Assembly: GCF_013155385.1 (NCBI RefSeq)
Contig: NZ_JABJUQ010000007.1
Location: 187,001 to 251,000, forward strand
DNA length: 64,000 nt
From: Bacillus sp. WMMC1349
GTDB taxonomy: Bacteria > Bacillota > Bacilli > Bacillales > Bacillaceae
Reading direction: 5' to 3'
Of the stretch, positions 44,531 through 53,104 are shown one piece after another (the stretch's first letter is position 1; each line of letters opens with the position of its first letter). The position numbers and the translations under genes were made by a program. Under the pieces are notes generated by a model. That model did not search any database. It worked only from the letters and a program-made list of their open reading frames with translations, and had not been told where the DNA came from.

Positions 44531-45292
44531 ATGGCATACATTGAATTAACAAAAGACAATCTTGATGATCATCACATTTGCTGTGCATTAGGTGCAAAAC
44601 AGTATGAACAGGCTGTTCATGAGAAGAAGAACTGGCTGAAGGAGCGGATGGAGGAAGGGTTAATATTTTATCGTTTAAATGAAAGAGCAAAAGTTTTTAT
44701 TGAATATTTGCCCGCAGATCAGGCCTGGATTCCGCTTCATGCACCAAATTACATGTATATCAACTGTCTGTGGGTATCAGGGAAATATAAGGATCAAGGT
44801 CATGCAAAGCAATTGCTAGATCAATGTGTCAATGATGCAAAGGCTCGCGGTATGGACGGAATCGTCCATATCGTAGGAAAGAAAAAGCTGCCTTACTTGA
44901 GTGATAAGCGGTTCTTTGAACATATGGGGTTCAACATGTCTGATCAAGCAGATCCCTATTTTCAATTAGCTGTTTTAAAGTGGAATGATCAAGGAGTGAA
45001 TCCTAGTTTTAAACAGCAAGTAAAACAAAACGAGGTAGATGACAAGGGAATAGTCATTTACTATACAGCCCAATGTCCATTTGCTGTGGGGATGATAGAA
45101 GAATTAAGAAAAGTAGCGGATCGAAACGGTGTTCATTTTCAATCATATCAATTCAAAACAAAAGCTGAGGCGCAAAATGGACCGGCGATATGGACGACAT
45201 TTGCCGTGTTTTATCAAGGTAGATTTATCACCCACGAAATCATGAGTGTCAACAAATTTGAAAAATTACTTCACAAGTTAGGAAATACATGA
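44531..45292 (+). CDS. yoaP: GNAT acetyltransferase with YoaP-type C-terminal domain
   Basis: 253-aa protein. N-terminal GNAT domain (WVSGKYKDQGHAKQLLDQC as acetyl-CoA loop) is fused to a thioredoxin-like YoaP domain (about residues 175-250) containing IYYTAQCPFAVGMIEELRK. The architecture and length match B. subtilis YoaP. ATG 44531 follows GAGAGGTGG. Substrate unknown. Confidence 0.87.
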   Translation: MAYIELTKDNLDDHHICCALGAKQYEQAVHEKKNWLKERMEEGLIFYRLNERAKVFIEYLPADQAWIPLHAPNYMYINCLWVSGKYKDQGHAKQLLDQCVNDAKARGMDGIVHIVGKKKLPYLSDKRFFEHMGFNMSDQADPYFQLAVLKWNDQGVNPSFKQQVKQNEVDDKGIVIYYTAQCPFAVGMIEELRKVADRNGVHFQSYQFKTKAEAQNGPAIWTTFAVFYQGRFITHEIMSVNKFEKLLHKLGNT

Positions 45293-45293
45293 G

Positions 45294-45322
45294 AAAAAGG
45301 CCGCTCTTGTAGCAGCCTTTTT
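45294..45322. terminator. Bidirectional terminator yoaP/yjcF
   Basis: AAAAAGGCCGCT and AGCAGCCTTTTT pair with one mismatch; symmetric A and T ends serve both convergent genes. Confidence 0.8.
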
Positions 45323-45330
45323 CTGGTATT

Positions 45331-45768
45331 CTATGTAGTTAATTCTTTTGTCATCAAAACATGCGGAATACCCTCTTCGATAAATACATCTGATGTCGTC
45401 TGATAGCCAAGTTTTTCATAAAAACCTTTTGCCTGTGTTTGCCCGTGCAGCTTTACTTTTGTAAGGCCTTTTTTTCTAGTGATGTCCTCCAAACCTTTGA
45501 CAATGACTTTCCCTAGTCCGAATTCTCGATAATCTTTTAGAAGACAAATTCTTTCCAGTTTGCCGATGTCTTCAACCCAACGAACTCGTCCAGTTCCAAC
45601 AGGTTTATCATCATAGTAAACTAAAATATGCTGGCATTGTTCATCAATCGTATCGTATTGATCAAGTTCTTCAGACAATGGAACGCCTTGTTCTTCAACA
45701 AACACTGATATTCTAATCTCAAAAGCTTTTTTTAAATCGCTTTCAGTTATGATTCTCTTGACATTCAT
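45331..45768 (-). CDS. yjcF: GNAT N-acetyltransferase, YjcF-like
   Basis: 145-aa acetyltransferase: RISVFVEEQGVPLSEELDQYD is the characteristic YjcF/ElaA N-terminal loop, followed by KLERICLLKDYREFGLGKVIV (acetyl-CoA site) and HGQTQAKGFYEKLGY. Single gene with its own convergent terminator. In vivo substrate unknown. Confidence 0.87.
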   Translation of the reverse strand: MNVKRIITESDLKKAFEIRISVFVEEQGVPLSEELDQYDTIDEQCQHILVYYDDKPVGTGRVRWVEDIGKLERICLLKDYREFGLGKVIVKGLEDITRKKGLTKVKLHGQTQAKGFYEKLGYQTTSDVFIEEGIPHVLMTKELTT

Positions 45769-45838
45769 TCAGTTCAGTCCTTTCTTGGCGGATATGATCT
45801 TATCATTTTAACAGAGAGAAACTGGTTTTGTAGACTAA

Positions 45839-45871
45839 AAAAAATGACAGCATACAATCAGTATGCTGTCA
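45839..45871 (-). terminator. Terminator of the 53-aa membrane ORF
   Basis: ATGACAGCATAC and GTATGCTGTCAT form a perfect 12-base stem around AATCA; the left A-run is the T-tract for the minus strand. Confidence 0.85.
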
Positions 45872-45880
45872 TAGAGAATA

Positions 45881-46042
45881 TTATATGTTAGCCGTATTTT
45901 CGTTAATTACTTTATTAGTGGCATTTCGGCTCATAAGATTAATAACTAAGATACTGATGACCACTATGGTTCCAATTATTGAAAAAAGAAATGGTGAAAA
46001 AGCTTTATCTGTCGAAAATTTTAGTTTAAAAAGAGCAGTCAT
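45881..46042 (-). CDS. Small single-helix membrane ORF (53 aa)
   Basis: ATG 46042 to TAA 45881 encodes a basic N-terminus, one membrane helix (FLFSIIGTIVVISILVINLM) and a polar tail rich in N and T. It ends right before its own perfect terminator, which argues that it is expressed. Its start, however, lies in the loop of the yvdD terminator, and no good ribosome site is seen, so it may depend on read-through. Confidence 0.4.
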   Translation of the reverse strand: MTALFKLKFSTDKAFSPFLFSIIGTIVVISILVINLMSRNATNKVINENTANI

Positions 46043-46058
46043 GACCTGCTCTGCTCTT
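46027..46058 (-). terminator. Terminator of yvdD
   Basis: AAGAGCAG (46031-46038) and CTGCTCTT (46051-46058); T-run on the minus strand after the stem. Confidence 0.7.
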
Positions 46059-46066
46059 AAAAAATC

Positions 46067-46636
46067 TCATGTCGTATATGTTTTTACACTTGGTGCTTCA
46101 TATGTAGAAAATCGTTCTATTAATCTCTCGGGATCTTGCTCAATAACCGTCATTGCCCGGTATTTCTCCTGTAAAAATTCTTCTTTTGTCATATGGCTAA
46201 AAAGCGATATGAGATGGTCATAGTAATGATTAATATTTAACAGCCCGCAAGGTTTTTGATGTAATCCAATTTGTGCCCAAGTAAAGACCTCAAAGAATTC
46301 TTCAAGTGTACCAGGTCCACCTGGAAGCGCAATAAATCCATCTGCAAGCTCTGCCATTTTTGCTTTTCGTTCATGCATGGAATGAACAACGATCAGTTCC
46401 GTTAAACCAGGATGAGAAATTTCTCGGTCTTCTAACATTTTAGGAATCACACCGATCACTTTGCCGCCTTCCTCTAAGACTGTATTTGCGACTGTACCCA
46501 TTATTCCAACACTAGCACCGCCATAGATAAGTGTGATCCCTTTTTTTGCTAATTCTTTTCCGAGCTGAACAGCCCCTTCTTTGTAAACCTTAGAGGCCCC
46601 ATTGCTTGAACCACAGAAAACAGCCAGCCTTTTCAA
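46067..46636 (-). CDS. yvdD: LOG family protein (cytokinin riboside monophosphate phosphoribohydrolase-like)
   Basis: 189-aa LOG protein. Motifs: CGSSNGASKVYKEGA, LIYGGASVGIMG and the active-site ALPGGPGTLEEFFE. LOG enzymes split nucleoside 5'-monophosphates into base and ribose phosphate; B. subtilis YvdD is the counterpart. TTG 46636 is chosen because GGGGGAG is seven bases upstream; a TTG at 46651 precedes that site. Confidence 0.88.
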   Translation of the reverse strand: MKRLAVFCGSSNGASKVYKEGAVQLGKELAKKGITLIYGGASVGIMGTVANTVLEEGGKVIGVIPKMLEDREISHPGLTELIVVHSMHERKAKMAELADGFIALPGGPGTLEEFFEVFTWAQIGLHQKPCGLLNINHYYDHLISLFSHMTKEEFLQEKYRAMTVIEQDPERLIERFSTYEAPSVKTYTT

Positions 46637-46734
46637 AAAAAACTCCCCCAATCATTGTATAAAGTGACACTATTAAACATTATAGAAGAGATTCTGATAA
46701 AATGGAAGGAGTCTAAAATATGAGGGGGAGAAAG

Positions 46735-47058
46735 ATGGATATTACTGATTTTCAGGACTGGGTCAGAAAATATTATGCTAAAAGAGGCTGGTCAGAGCTT
46801 GATATTTTTGTGAGAATTGGTTTTCTAGCAGAAGAAACAGGGGAGGTGGCAAGAGCGATTAGAGCGTTGGAAATCGGCAGAGACCGACCAGATGAGGGAG
46901 AAAAAATAACAAGTGAATTAAAACAAGATTTAACTGAAGAACTAGGTGATGTTTTAGGGAATGTGATTGTGATCGCTAATAAATACGATATATCTCTGGA
47001 AGAAATTTTTAACTCCCACAAAGAAAAGCTGGATGGGCGTTATTTTCAGAAGCAATAA
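46735..47058 (+). CDS. MazG-like nucleotide pyrophosphohydrolase
   Basis: 107-aa all-helical NTP pyrophosphohydrolase. Magnesium motif EExxE is seen in FLAEETGEVARAIRA and the second acidic helix in EELGDVLGNVIVIANK. It removes pyrophosphate from nucleotides, possibly damaged ones. ATG 46735 follows GGGGGAG; the ATG at 46720 precedes that site. A GC-rich AGGGGAGG...CTCCTCC stem with T-run after the stop may terminate it. Confidence 0.87.
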   Translation: MDITDFQDWVRKYYAKRGWSELDIFVRIGFLAEETGEVARAIRALEIGRDRPDEGEKITSELKQDLTEELGDVLGNVIVIANKYDISLEEIFNSHKEKLDGRYFQKQ

Positions 47059-47106
47059 ATTGGAAAGGGGAGGGACTCATGAGGTGCTCCTCCTTTTTAT
47101 TTCGTT

Positions 47107-47547
47107 TTAAAATCTTTGGACAATGACAACACCACAAATCACAAGAAGTACACCTAGTAATCTAGGAATATTAAGATTGTGTGTGGCTACACCGATTAAA
47201 CCGAAATGATCAATTAAAACAGATGCAATCATTTGACCGAGCAAGATATAAGAAACTGTGGCAACAGCACCAATTCTCGGAATGAGGATAACAGTTGCTA
47301 CGACATAAAATGCACCTAGCAGTCCTCCGGTCCAAATCCACCAAGGTGCTTCTAGCCATTCTTTTTTGATATGTACACTATTTCCAAATATAGATACTAT
47401 CAATAAAGCAATTGAACCGACAATAAAAGAGATTGTCGAGGCTAGAAGTGGAGATCCGACAATTCCCCGTAATTGAGCATTAATACTAAACTGTGTAGGC
47501 AGAGCCATGCCTGCTAATAAAGAAAACACGATAAATATAATAACCAT
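47107..47547 (-). CDS. DMT family transporter, YdcZ/DUF606 type
   Basis: 146-aa half-size drug/metabolite transporter with five membrane helices: FIVFSLLAGMALPTQFSIN, TISFIVGSIALLIVSIF, WIWTGGLLGAFYVVATVIL, ATVSYILLGQMIASVLIDHFG and RLLGVLLVICGVVIV. Such proteins work as dimers. Encoded alone, divergent from the hpaB-type operon; no substrate known. Confidence 0.82.
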   Translation of the reverse strand: MVIIFIVFSLLAGMALPTQFSINAQLRGIVGSPLLASTISFIVGSIALLIVSIFGNSVHIKKEWLEAPWWIWTGGLLGAFYVVATVILIPRIGAVATVSYILLGQMIASVLIDHFGLIGVATHNLNIPRLLGVLLVICGVVIVQRF

Positions 47548-47702
47548 TCAATATACCCCTTTGTATTTTTTTACAGTATTAAATTAACATCATTTACATT
47601 ATCTTGGTTTGACAATAAGAAACACACTGAGTTAATATTTGGGTGTTCATAATATTAGTAAAAGTGGAAAATTGCCGAACAAAAGCCATTTTAACACAAA
47701 TT

Positions 47703-47716
47703 TTAACAATTGTTAA
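47703..47716 (+). promoter_or_regulatory. Perfect palindrome before the hpaB-type operon
   Basis: TTAACAATTGTTAA is a perfect 14-base palindrome, about 19 bases upstream of the first gene's start and close to the expected transcription start. A good operator candidate for an unknown repressor. Confidence 0.45.
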
Positions 47717-47734
47717 GGTGAAAAAGGGGGTCTT

Positions 47735-49180
47735 GTGTTGAGCAGTTATTTCGAAAGATTGAAATGTATGAAAAATGTGTACCTTAATGGCGAACAAGTG
47801 AATGATTTACTAGCTGAGCCTGCTTTTAAAGGGGCGGCACAAGCTATGCAGACGTATTATGATTTGCAAAAAGATGAACCGGAAACCCACTGTTTTCGTG
47901 ATGAACAAGGAAACTATGCCCCGATTAGTTTAATGGTTCCAAAAACAATTGAAGATTTACGAAGAAAAAGGAAATCCTACAAAGCGATTGCAGATATTTC
48001 CTTTGGTATGTTAGGACGCACCCCAGATTTTATCAATGCAGCTCTTTCAACTTTGTATGCCCACTCCCACTTCTTAGGTATGGATCAATATGCCGACTAT
48101 CAAAACAATGCAGTTGAATATTATAAATTTGTCAAAAATAAAAATTTGTTTATTGGACACGGCGCGATCAATCCTCAAATTGACCGTTCGGTTTCACTTG
48201 GTGAACAAACAAATGAATTTGCCGGTGTTCATGTCGTTTCCCATGATGTAAATGGCATAACCGTTAGCGGGGCAAAAATGATTGTCACTTTAGCACCGAT
48301 TGCCGATGAATTGTTAGTTTTCAATATGCCTGGTTTACGGCCGGGGGATGAGAAATATGCCATTGCTTTTGCTCTTCCTGTCCAGACACCGGGAGCTAAG
48401 ATTATTTGCAGAAAAACGACAGTCAAACCAACACTGAGCCAGTTTGATCATCCATTAGCCAATCGTTTTGATGAAATGGACGCTTACCTTGTTTTAGAGA
48501 ATGTTCATATCCCTTGGAATCGAGTATTTATTTTCCGAGATGTGGAAAAATCAAACCTTTTTTATGATCGGACATTTATCAGACATCATACAGGGCATCA
48601 AGGGATTGTCAGAGGTGTATCGAAAGCTGAACTTTTAACAGGTGTAGCAATCAAATTAGCAAAAATGCTGAAGTTGGATCAGTTTGTCAATGTACAAGAA
48701 AAATTGGGTGAACTCACATCATCTGTAGAACTGTTAAAAGCAAGCATTATCTTAAGTGAAGAAACGGCTCATCTTAATGAAAAAGGGATCATCACGCCAA
48801 ATATCCACACGATTCAAGCGATCAGATACCATTTTCCGAAAATGTATGAAAAGATGATCAAACATATTCAGTCTTTAGCTGCCGGCTCGATGTTGGCGAC
48901 ACCTCTTCTTCAAGATTTTCTGTCTGAGAATGGGGACATGCTGATGGCTGCTTTATCTACTGGAGAATTTGACGGACAAGAACGCACCAAATTATTAAAT
49001 TTAGCTTGGGATGTGTCTGGAGATAGTTTCGGACAGCGTCAATTAGTCTATGAATATTATCATGCAGGTGATCCAATGAGAATTGCAGCAAATCATTATT
49101 TAGCCTATGAAAAAGAAGAAATGCTCGAAATGGTTGACAGGGCTCTAAATGAAAAACCTGAACTAATGAAGGTATACTAG
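47735..49180 (+). CDS. HpaB-type flavin-dependent monooxygenase (4-hydroxyphenylacetate 3-hydroxylase family)
   Basis: 481-aa FADH2-dependent oxygenase with an acyl-CoA-dehydrogenase-like fold. Family segments: YYKFVKNKNLFIGHGAINPQ, VSGAKMIVTLAPIADELLVF, IPWNRVFIFRD and SGDSFGQRQLVYEYY near the C-terminus. It resembles HpaB and B. subtilis YoaI. No HpaC reductase is encoded nearby, so reduced flavin must come from elsewhere. GTG 47735 (or TTG 47738) follows AAGGGGG; ATG 47768 has a weaker context. First gene of a four-gene operon. Confidence 0.87.
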   Translation: MLSSYFERLKCMKNVYLNGEQVNDLLAEPAFKGAAQAMQTYYDLQKDEPETHCFRDEQGNYAPISLMVPKTIEDLRRKRKSYKAIADISFGMLGRTPDFINAALSTLYAHSHFLGMDQYADYQNNAVEYYKFVKNKNLFIGHGAINPQIDRSVSLGEQTNEFAGVHVVSHDVNGITVSGAKMIVTLAPIADELLVFNMPGLRPGDEKYAIAFALPVQTPGAKIICRKTTVKPTLSQFDHPLANRFDEMDAYLVLENVHIPWNRVFIFRDVEKSNLFYDRTFIRHHTGHQGIVRGVSKAELLTGVAIKLAKMLKLDQFVNVQEKLGELTSSVELLKASIILSEETAHLNEKGIITPNIHTIQAIRYHFPKMYEKMIKHIQSLAAGSMLATPLLQDFLSENGDMLMAALSTGEFDGQERTKLLNLAWDVSGDSFGQRQLVYEYYHAGDPMRIAANHYLAYEKEEMLEMVDRALNEKPELMKVY

Positions 49181-49208
49181 ACTTTTAAAAAGAGGTGCAC
49201 GTAACGCA

Positions 49209-50411
49209 ATGGGTGCTAATATTAAACGATTGATTTCGAAAATGGAAAATCAAAATCTTGATGCGATCATTGCTTGTACAAGAGAAAATATTCGTTACTT
49301 TGCTGGGTTTGATCCAGTAGTGAAAATATTAAACCCTTATTCTGGACAATGTTATGCTGTCATCACTGCTCAACATCCGGAAGTTGTTCATATTGTTCAT
49401 TCAATAGGAGAAATCGATCAAGTTCTTGATGCCACATCGCAAATCGGTGAAGTCATGACATATGGAACATTTTATCGAGAAGATAACGGCAGATCAATGC
49501 TGACCGAAGAAGAACAGCTCCTAAAACACTATTCTCAAGTCAAAAACAGTTATAAAAGTGGAGAAGAAGCACTGCAATCTCTTCTCGTGAAACTTCATTT
49601 ACATTCCGGACGAATCGGAATAGATGAAGAAGGGATAAACTTGAATGTAAAACAATTTTTAGCATCCAATCTGCCTGCTGCGGCATTTATTCCCTCATCA
49701 CGAATGATTAAACTTGTCAGAGCTGTTAAAACGAGTGAAGAACTTGCGGCATTAAGTTACGCTGCCCAATGTATTGAACAAGCTGTTGACACAGTTGCAG
49801 CTGAAATTTATGAAGGAATTAGCGAAAAGGAAATTTTAAGAATATTCAATTATTTTATTGCCTCTAAAGGGGCAAATCCATATTTGCCTATGTTGAAAAT
49901 TGGCAGACATGCTGTTGGCGGACAAAGACTTCAGCGTGATGACAACAAACTTCAGGCAGGGGATTTGATTTGGTTTGATTGTGACATTGTATGTGATGGG
50001 TACTGGGCTGATATTGCCAGAGTATTATTTTTCAAAGAATTTAAGCCGGAATATCAGAAATATAAGGCACTATATAAAGGACAACTGGCTGCTATTAAAC
50101 AGATTAAACCAGGAATGAGCGGTGAAGCGGTTTTCCAATTAACCATGCAATCTGTCCATGAAGCTGGTTTTCAAGAATATAGGCGGCATCATGTGGGACA
50201 TGGAATAGGTCTAGAACCTTATGAGCTTCCAATTTTAGCTCCCGGCAGTGAAGAAGTCATTGAAGAAGGAATGGTGTTGTCTATTGAGACACCATATTAC
50301 GAATTTGGTCTTGGAGCATTGCATGTTGAAGATCCTGTCTATATTCAAGAAAACGGAAATAGAATGCTGACACAAAACCAAGCCGGCATTCAAGTTGTGG
50401 AGGGGAAATGA
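49209..50411 (+). CDS. M24 family metallopeptidase-fold protein (Xaa-Pro dipeptidase/creatinase-like)
   Basis: 400-aa pita-bread-fold protein. N-terminal creatinase domain (AIIACTRENIRYFAGF) and catalytic domain with all five metal ligands: aspartates in WFDCDIVCDGYWADIAR, histidine in HHVGHGIGLEPYE, glutamates in SIETPYYEF and HVEDPVYI. It may be a prolidase/aminopeptidase P or, in a biosynthetic setting, a creatinase- or lyase-type hydrolase. 28 bases after hpaB and overlapping the region of the next gene's ribosome site. Confidence 0.87.
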   Translation: MGANIKRLISKMENQNLDAIIACTRENIRYFAGFDPVVKILNPYSGQCYAVITAQHPEVVHIVHSIGEIDQVLDATSQIGEVMTYGTFYREDNGRSMLTEEEQLLKHYSQVKNSYKSGEEALQSLLVKLHLHSGRIGIDEEGINLNVKQFLASNLPAAAFIPSSRMIKLVRAVKTSEELAALSYAAQCIEQAVDTVAAEIYEGISEKEILRIFNYFIASKGANPYLPMLKIGRHAVGGQRLQRDDNKLQAGDLIWFDCDIVCDGYWADIARVLFFKEFKPEYQKYKALYKGQLAAIKQIKPGMSGEAVFQLTMQSVHEAGFQEYRRHHVGHGIGLEPYELPILAPGSEEVIEEGMVLSIETPYYEFGLGALHVEDPVYIQENGNRMLTQNQAGIQVVEGK

Positions 50412-50415
50412 AATC

Positions 50416-51438
50416 ATGATCTTAAACAACATTACAGATTGTATAGGCAATACTCCGGTTGTAGAGCTAAAAGATGATTTAGTATGTAAAGGAAAAAAAC
50501 TGTACTTAAAATTAGATTATTTTAATCCCAATTTTAGTGTGAAAGACCGCACAGCTTATGGTTTGGTACAAGCAGCTTTTCATGAAGGAAGACTGAAAAG
50601 GGGCGGTATACTGATTGAGTCAACATCAGGGAATCTAGGAAAATCTTTAGCCATGCTTGGAGCTGTTTATCAATTTAAAGTGATCATTGTTGTTGACCCC
50701 AAAATTAGCCCCGCTGTCTTAAATTGGTATAAAGCATATGGTGCTCATGTTGAAATGGTAAAAGAACCTGCTGAAAAAGGAGGTTTTCAGCAGGCAAGAA
50801 TCACAAGAGTAAAACAATTGTTGGAACAATACCCTGAAGCATATTGGCCAAACCAATACGATAACCCTGATAATCCTTCATTTCATTATGTGACCACAGC
50901 CAAAGAAATTGTGGAATTATCAGTCGACAGTGTGGTAGGTGCAGTCAGCACAGGAGGACATTTATGCGGGATTGGAAAGCGGGTCAAAGAAGAGAGAGCA
51001 AATATGAAAGTTGTAGCCTGTGATGTCAAAGGCTCAGCTGTGTTTGATCATCGATTCCGTCCTTACTTGATTAATGGTGTCGGATTAAGTTGGCGAGGGA
51101 ATAATACTGATATCACAGTGATTGATCAAGTCTCAATCGCAAGTGACAGGCAAGCCATTTCGACTTGTATTCTCATCGCAAAAGAGCATGGCATCATGGT
51201 TGGCGGTTCCGGTGGATTGGTGATTTTCACTGCGCTTGCATGGTTGAATCAAAGCAATTGCAGTAGTGCAGTCGCCGTCATACCAGATGCGGGAATCAAT
51301 TACTTAGACCAAATTTATAATGAAGAATGGAGAAGAGAAAAAGGGCTGGACACCATGGACAGAGCACAACTGAAAGAGGCCCTAGATCAGCAATTATTTA
51401 TGGTTCCAGCAGAGAAAAAGGAATCTTTAAGTGTATAG
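50416..51438 (+). CDS. Cysteine-synthase-like PLP enzyme, SbnA-type
   Basis: 340-aa fold-type II PLP enzyme. The PLP lysine is K43 in FSVKDRTAYG, the substrate loop ESTSGNLGKSLA and the phosphate loop STGGHLCGIG. ESTSGNLG, VVDPKISP, YGAHVEMVKEP and AYWPNQYDNP strongly recall staphylococcal SbnA, which makes N-(2-amino-2-carboxyethyl)-L-glutamate from O-phosphoserine and glutamate, a precursor of 2,3-diaminopropionate. No SbnB partner is present. ATG 50416 follows GGAGGGG. Confidence 0.85.
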   Translation: MILNNITDCIGNTPVVELKDDLVCKGKKLYLKLDYFNPNFSVKDRTAYGLVQAAFHEGRLKRGGILIESTSGNLGKSLAMLGAVYQFKVIIVVDPKISPAVLNWYKAYGAHVEMVKEPAEKGGFQQARITRVKQLLEQYPEAYWPNQYDNPDNPSFHYVTTAKEIVELSVDSVVGAVSTGGHLCGIGKRVKEERANMKVVACDVKGSAVFDHRFRPYLINGVGLSWRGNNTDITVIDQVSIASDRQAISTCILIAKEHGIMVGGSGGLVIFTALAWLNQSNCSSAVAVIPDAGINYLDQIYNEEWRREKGLDTMDRAQLKEALDQQLFMVPAEKKESLSV

Positions 51439-51448
51439 GGAGATGAAC

Positions 51449-52117
51449 ATGTTAAATCAAACCTTTACTGAATACTTGTTTCATAACGAGCTGATTAAGT
51501 TTGGGGAATTTAAACTAAAATCAGGAAGATTAAGTCCATACTTCTTTCATCTCGGGTCGATTGATAACGCCGCAAAACTTTCAGCCTTAGGAGATTTTTA
51601 CTCCACCGCTATTATTGACAAAAAAATTGAGTTTGATTGTTTGTTTGGTCCTGCATATAAAGGCATTCCAATTTCACTGGCAACTGCTTTATCTTTGTAT
51701 AAAAAAGGGTATTCTAATGTGTCGTTTGCTTTTAATCGAAAAGAAATCAAAGACCATGGTGAGGGTGGAAAAATTATCGGGGCTAGTTTAAAAGGAAAAA
51801 AGGTTCTTGCAGTCGACGATGTTCTTACTTCTGGGAAAACAATTAGAGAGACAAAACAAGTGGTTGAAAGCGAAGGCGGAACACTGAATGCATGCTTAGT
51901 TGCTTTAGATCGAGGAGAAAAAGGGCTTAACTCTGAGGTGTCTGCACTAGAAGAAGCTTCTAAAAAGTATAATATACACATTTTTTCTGTGGCATCCATT
52001 CAGGATATTGTTCATTTTTTAGAAAATAATCATATATTTCCTCGTGAATATAATCAATCATTAAAAGATTATTTAAAGATATATGGAAGTCAACACACAT
52101 CCATATTCCAGCAGTAG
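51449..52117 (+). CDS. pyrE: Orotate phosphoribosyltransferase, Escherichia coli-type
   Basis: 222-aa OPRT that joins orotate (or a similar base) to PRPP. Motifs KFGEFKLKSGRLSPYFF, LFGPAYKGIPIS, FNRKEIKDHGEGG and the PRPP site VLAVDDVLTSGKTIRE match the E. coli/yeast form. Bacillus pyr operons normally carry a different, shorter OPRT form, so this is probably a second, acquired copy. ATG 51449 follows AGGGAGAT. Last gene of the hpaB-type operon; it may act on a pathway base instead of orotate (inference). Confidence 0.87.
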   Translation: MLNQTFTEYLFHNELIKFGEFKLKSGRLSPYFFHLGSIDNAAKLSALGDFYSTAIIDKKIEFDCLFGPAYKGIPISLATALSLYKKGYSNVSFAFNRKEIKDHGEGGKIIGASLKGKKVLAVDDVLTSGKTIRETKQVVESEGGTLNACLVALDRGEKGLNSEVSALEEASKKYNIHIFSVASIQDIVHFLENNHIFPREYNQSLKDYLKIYGSQHTSIFQQ

Positions 52118-52120
52118 TAT

Positions 52121-52149
52121 AAAAGCAACTTTTTTAAGGTTGCTTTTTC
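52121..52149 (+). terminator. Terminator of the hpaB-type operon
   Basis: AAAAGCAAC and GTTGCTTTTT form a stem around a T-rich loop, just after the pyrE stop. Confidence 0.8.
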
Positions 52150-53060
52150 TTTCGTTCAGCAATTCTTCTAAAGAAGGGTGAAGCAGTTGGTTTATTCACT
52201 GATCCAGACAAAACCCGTAAACACGCAATTCATTTCTTAAAGGTTATCCAATCAAGGGCGATTTCAAGACAAATGTTCAAAAGTAAATGGGTGATAAATG
52301 ACTTGAAACTCAAAGTTTCAGCCTCCAATCGGATTAGCAGTCAAGTTTTAAGGTGCAGTTGAAGTTGGCTCCATTAGCCCGCAACCGCAAAATGGAAATG
52401 CGAAACCTGGGATGTTACAGGTTGCCAGAAGGCGATTATGAATAGAATGGTTTTAATCATGATGGAATGTCAATAATTAAAAAAGGGTTAGAAAACCAGC
52501 CGGAAATTTCTGTTCCTTTAGGAATACGACTAATGATGATGAAAAAGGTTTAGCCATTTTTATTTATTGGGGGGTTATTTTGTCATTAATATGAGTTCGC
52601 CAAATCATGAGCATTTGCAATATGTACTGTTTGTCAGTTCATTAGAACCATTCTTAGATTCAATATGAAAAAAGAATGATAGGGACAAGATTTAAAATAT
52701 GAAGAAATCGATCAAATCATTCATACAAATATAAAACAGAGGATTATTGCCAATAAGCCCAACCTAATAAAAGAGAAAGATGGTAAACCATTGGCAAGTG
52801 TCTCCAATCAAGTCATTAAACAAGTGTATAGGACTTCCGAATATCGGCAGTGGGGGAGTTTTTACAGAAAGAGATGCTTATGAAAAAATGAAAGCCCGGA
52901 GCAAATTTCTATTTCAGAAATCCGAAAGATTCGCTAGTTGACCGAGATCTTTTCGATATTAGCGAGTTCAACCCACTTTAATTCGGCTACTTCTAAAAAG
53001 AATGGCTAAGATAATCCTGCTTTATAAGGGAAGATCTACCTTAACTTATAGAGATAGTAT
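52150..53060. other. Degenerate coding debris
   Basis: About 0.9 kb without an intact gene. Plus-strand frames such as AVEVGSISPQPQNGNAKPG (near 52352), LKYEEIDQIIHTNIKQR (near 52690) and FYFRNPKDSLVDRDLFDIS (near 52910) look protein-like but are broken by stops and shifts. I do not recognise the source proteins. Confidence 0.5.
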
Positions 53061-53068
53061 TAAGATAA

Positions 53069-53104
53069 TGTAAATTTTCAAAGCTAATGTTAAGTTATTG
53101 TAAA
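53069..53104 (+). promoter_or_regulatory. Candidate PhoP boxes upstream of Na/Pi transporter
   Basis: TGTAAA (53069), TGTTAA (53088) and TGTAAA (53099) are reverse-oriented TTAACA-like repeats; the last two are 11 bases apart, as in Pho boxes. A TTTACA follows at 53121. The downstream gene moves phosphate, which makes the match meaningful. Confidence 0.35.

Noticed and set aside
45885..46223. 112-aa plus-strand frame with hydrophobic start
   Set aside because: Its second half is antisense to the well-supported LOG gene and its first half to the small membrane ORF and terminators.
52350..52440. Possible riboswitch in the sequence after pyrE (GCCCGCAACCGC...AACCTGGGATG)
   Set aside because: It does not show the conserved boxes of cobalamin, SAM or TPP riboswitches, and nothing suitable lies downstream; it reads better as broken coding sequence.
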